Shown: one piece after another, positions 16,601 through 17,637 of the stretch | Numbering within the stretch: position 1 is the stretch's first letter | How the letters are laid out: each line of letters starts with the position of its first letter | Assembly: GCA_015904055.1 (NCBI GenBank) | Contig: JABMDE010000017.1 | Span: forward strand, 14,075-31,711 | Source: Nitrospira sp. | GTDB taxonomy: Bacteria; Nitrospirota; Nitrospiria; Nitrospirales; Nitrospiraceae | Direction: 5' to 3' | Length of the DNA: 17,637 nt | Notes under the pieces: model-generated | Told to the model about the DNA's origin: nothing | What the model saw: only the letters and a program-made list of their open reading frames with translations | Databases searched by the model: none | Made by a program: the position numbers and the translations under genes

Positions 16601-16759
16601 GTGATGAAACGCATCGCGGCTCCTCAGGTCGGAGGAGTCTTCTCGGCTATGATCCTCACGCTCTTCGTCATTCCGCCCGTCTATGTCATGTGGCGGTGGT
16701 GGAAAGAACGGCGAGAAAGTCAGATACTGCCACTCTCAGCAGCACGGGCAGATGAGTGA
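13601..16759 (+). CDS. cusA: Heavy-metal RND efflux pump, CusA type
   Basis: 1052 residues, the inner-membrane proton-driven trimeric pump. It has the 12-helix RND plan with two large periplasmic loops: a first helix near residues 10-28 ('FIVFLLVSVFSAVGLWAM'), the first helix group near 335-525, the second near 870-1030. The three methionines that bind Cu(I)/Ag(I) in E. coli CusA (M573, M623, M672) align with M568 ('MLYMPTTLPG'), M618 ('APFSMMEV') and M667 ('RIDMLTTG'). The proton-relay Asp405 is in 'GDMVDAAIVIVDNAHK', where the E. coli Glu412 position is Asp. The ATG at 13601 is chosen over a TTG at 13595. A GAAAG lies 10 bp upstream. Export of Cu(I)/Ag(I) is well supported, though exact metal preference is inferred. 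Confidence 0.95.
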   Translation: MVESIIEFSARNRFIVFLLVSVFSAVGLWAMWRTPIDALPDISDTQVIVYTTWPGRSPDLVEDQITYPIVTAMLSAPNVTVVRGFSDFGYSYVYILFKDNTDIYWARSRVLERLSQLSGRMPEGVTPQLGPDATGVGWVFQYALVDESGQHDLAALRSFQDWYLQYWLRAVEGVAEVASIGGFVRQYQINLDPTKVSAYRLSLPSIIETIRASNNDVGGRVVEFSGIEYVVRGRGYIKKTDDIEKIAVGVNENGTPILLRDVATVRLGPDMRRGLVELNGQGEVVGGIVIMRFGENALTVIERVKAKLKEIEPSMPKGVKVVTTYDRSGLIHESIATASESLLEELIVTGVLIIAFLLHVRSAIVPILTLPIAVLIAFIPMYLMEIGINIMSLGGIIVAIGDMVDAAIVIVDNAHKRLEEWERDGRKDERLRILIDSAKEVGPPIFASVLVIAISFIPIFVLEAQEGRMFKPLAWTNNLAIAMCAVLAITLVPACLPTFIRGKIFPEQKHPVSRSLQWLYAPMLRAALCYRKAVVIGAILLMGSLVPLYRQMGSEFMPPLYEGTMLYMPTTLPGLSITEAGRLLQIMDQKLRSFPEVDHVFGKAGRAETSTDPAPFSMMEVVVELKPRDQWRPGLSYEGLVDEMDRALQFPGVINAWTMPIKARIDMLTTGIRTPVGIKVFGPDLKQIEQIGEHLEKVLKEVPGTRSVYAERVSGGYFLDFDINRDEIARYGLKLMDVGKIIETAIGGENIATTIEGRERYPINVRYLRELRDDQQKLQRVLVDTPTGAQVPLAQLATLRFVNGPPMIRDENGMLAGYVFLDMTGRDVGGYVEDLKRVVKEKVTLPPGYTIVWSGQYEFMERVKERLKLVVPLTLIIIFVVFYFTFQSVAKTCMVMVGVPLSLVGAIWYLSALGYNMSIAVWVGLITVVGTAAETSAVMLAYLDEACKRRKEAGGLRTLQDLIETVQLGAVERIRPMAMIGLVDVIGLFPVMWATGTGADVMKRIAAPQVGGVFSAMILTLFVIPPVYVMWRWWKERRESQILPLSAARADE

Positions 16760-16790
16760 AGAACCAACCAGAGAACGTCGCGGTCTAACA

Positions 16791-17637
16791 ATGGCGCATC
16801 GCTGGTATGCCCTGACCACCGAAAGGCTTCAGCAGGAAATCCGGTCGGATGTGAATACAGGACTGTCCAATGCCGAGGCGCGATATCGTTTAGGAAACGA
16901 AGGCCCCAACGAGTTGCCCGAAGCGCCGCCGCCCTCTCTGCTGAAGCTCTTCCTCTCGCAATTTACCAGCGTCATCGTGTGGGTGCTGATCGGGGCTGCG
17001 GTCGTCTCCGGCTTGTTGGAAGATTGGCTCGATGCGGCGACAATTCTCGCCATCGTGTTCCTGAACGGCCTGCTCGGGTTCATACAGGAATTCCGGGCCG
17101 AGCGCTCCTTGGCGGCGTTGCGAAAGATGTCGGTGGCGACGGCCCGAGTCATGCGTGACGGAACGTTGCATGTGATTCCTGCGTGTGAGGTTGTCTCCGG
17201 CGATCTCATCATCCTGGAGGCCGGCGACCGTATTCCGGCGGATGCACGGCTCTTGTACGCGACGAACTTTCACACACAGGAAGCCTCGCTTACCGGAGAG
17301 TCGACGCCGGTTGAGAAAAAGGCTGAGGTCATCGATCGAGCTGAGGTGCCGCTGGCCGACCGGACCAACATGGTTTTCATGGGGACCGTGGCCGTGTCGG
17401 GCAAGGCCCGCGCGGTGGTGACCACCACGGGACTGCGAACGGAGCTGGGGCACATCGCCGCTCTGATTCAGAAGGCGGCCAAATCGGAACGGACCGAAAC
17501 ACCGCTTCAACGCCGGCTCGAGCAATTCGGCTACACCTTATTGTGGCTGGCATTGGCGGTCGTGAGCGTCGTGTTTGTCTTGGGCTCTCTGCGCGGCGAG
17601 CCGGTGATGACGATGTTCCTGACGTCGGTCAGTCTGG
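16791..17637 (+). CDS. P-type cation ATPase, 5' part, cut by the window end
   Basis: 282 codons are visible and open to the last base. It has the cation-ATPase N domain ('GLSNAEARYRLGNEGPNELPEA'), two membrane helices ('FTSVIVWVLIGAAVVSGL', 'ATILAIVFLNGLLGFIQEF'), the actuator domain with 'SLTGES', and the start of the third helix (SVSL). It is the P2 (Ca2+-ATPase-like) class; no heavy-metal-binding domain or CPC motif is seen, so it is not a P1B copper pump despite following the cus genes. The phosphorylation site would lie beyond the window. The start could also be the in-frame ATG at 16752, which overlaps the pump stop by 8 bp and adds 13 residues. Neither has a strong ribosome binding site. 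It is probably the last gene of the cus transcript. Confidence 0.88.
   Translation, partial: MAHRWYALTTERLQQEIRSDVNTGLSNAEARYRLGNEGPNELPEAPPPSLLKLFLSQFTSVIVWVLIGAAVVSGLLEDWLDAATILAIVFLNGLLGFIQEFRAERSLAALRKMSVATARVMRDGTLHVIPACEVVSGDLIILEAGDRIPADARLLYATNFHTQEASLTGESTPVEKKAEVIDRAEVPLADRTNMVFMGTVAVSGKARAVVTTTGLRTELGHIAALIQKAAKSERTETPLQRRLEQFGYTLLWLALAVVSVVFVLGSLRGEPVMTMFLTSVSL
16906..17637 (+). repeat. Direct repeat block C (ATPase), copy 2
   Basis: The intact version of 4071-4800. The repeat starts inside codons for 'PNELPE'; upstream of it the two genes encode only distantly similar N-termini. The right border coincides with the window end. Confidence 0.93.

Noticed and set aside
16791..17637. 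P-type ATPase as a copper exporter, given the cus genes next to it
   Set aside because: The visible part has a cation-ATPase N domain and a P2-type actuator region, with no heavy-metal-binding domain; P1B features are absent.
1..17637. CRISPR array or insertion sequence as the source of the repeats
   Set aside because: Repeats occur only twice and are gene-sized; there are no regular spacers, no transposase gene and no terminal inverted repeats with target duplications that I can see.
1..17637. tRNA or rRNA genes
   Set aside because: No cloverleaf with a TTC-containing T arm or conserved rRNA segment was recognised on either strand.

Overview
The window looks like GC-rich chromosomal DNA of a Gram-negative bacterium. 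The outer-membrane/RND metal efflux operon, the [NiFe]-hydrogenase maturation genes and the repeat-rich spacers would fit a Nitrospira-like member of Nitrospirota. That assignment is inference from gene content only; there is no rRNA or other phylogenetic marker here.

The main feature is architecture. Three blocks occur twice, in the same order and on the same strand. Block A is a small DUF3303-like gene plus a decayed helix-turn-helix gene (1-453 and 4811-5247). Block B is hypD-hypE (1397-3719 and 7906-10221). Block C is the first part of a P-type cation ATPase gene (4071-4800 and 16906-17637). The window therefore reads as unit 1 (1-4800) followed by unit 2 (4811-17637), joined through 10 bp. 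The material between the blocks differs completely between units. The window's two ends coincide with the block borders.

Unit 1: block A, an unknown helical 221-residue protein in a cassette-like position (580-1245), complete hypD and hypE, then an ATPase pseudogene with one stop and two frameshifts. Unit 2: block A again, an HEPN-like gene split by one TGA, a SEC-C protein gene, remnants of a different hypC and hypD start, a Phd/VapC toxin-antitoxin pair on the minus strand, complete hypD and hypE again, a 330-bp stretch without a recognisable gene, a small exported protein, a Cus-type Cu(I)/Ag(I) efflux operon (TolC-like channel, adaptor, RND pump), and the start of an intact P-type ATPase cut by the window end.

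How the genes work together: HypD and HypE make and transfer the cyanide ligands of the [NiFe]-hydrogenase active site. HypC, HypF, HypA/B and the hydrogenase itself are not here, apart from a hypC-like scrap. The Cus operon would pump Cu(I)/Ag(I) from periplasm and cytoplasm out of the cell. The ATPase behind it is of the Ca2+/P2 type by sequence and is not a copper P1B pump. The accessory genes (HEPN-like, SEC-C, toxin-antitoxin, HTH relics) sit in the variable gaps between blocks, several with attC-like inverted repeats around them, so the gaps behave like insertion hot spots.
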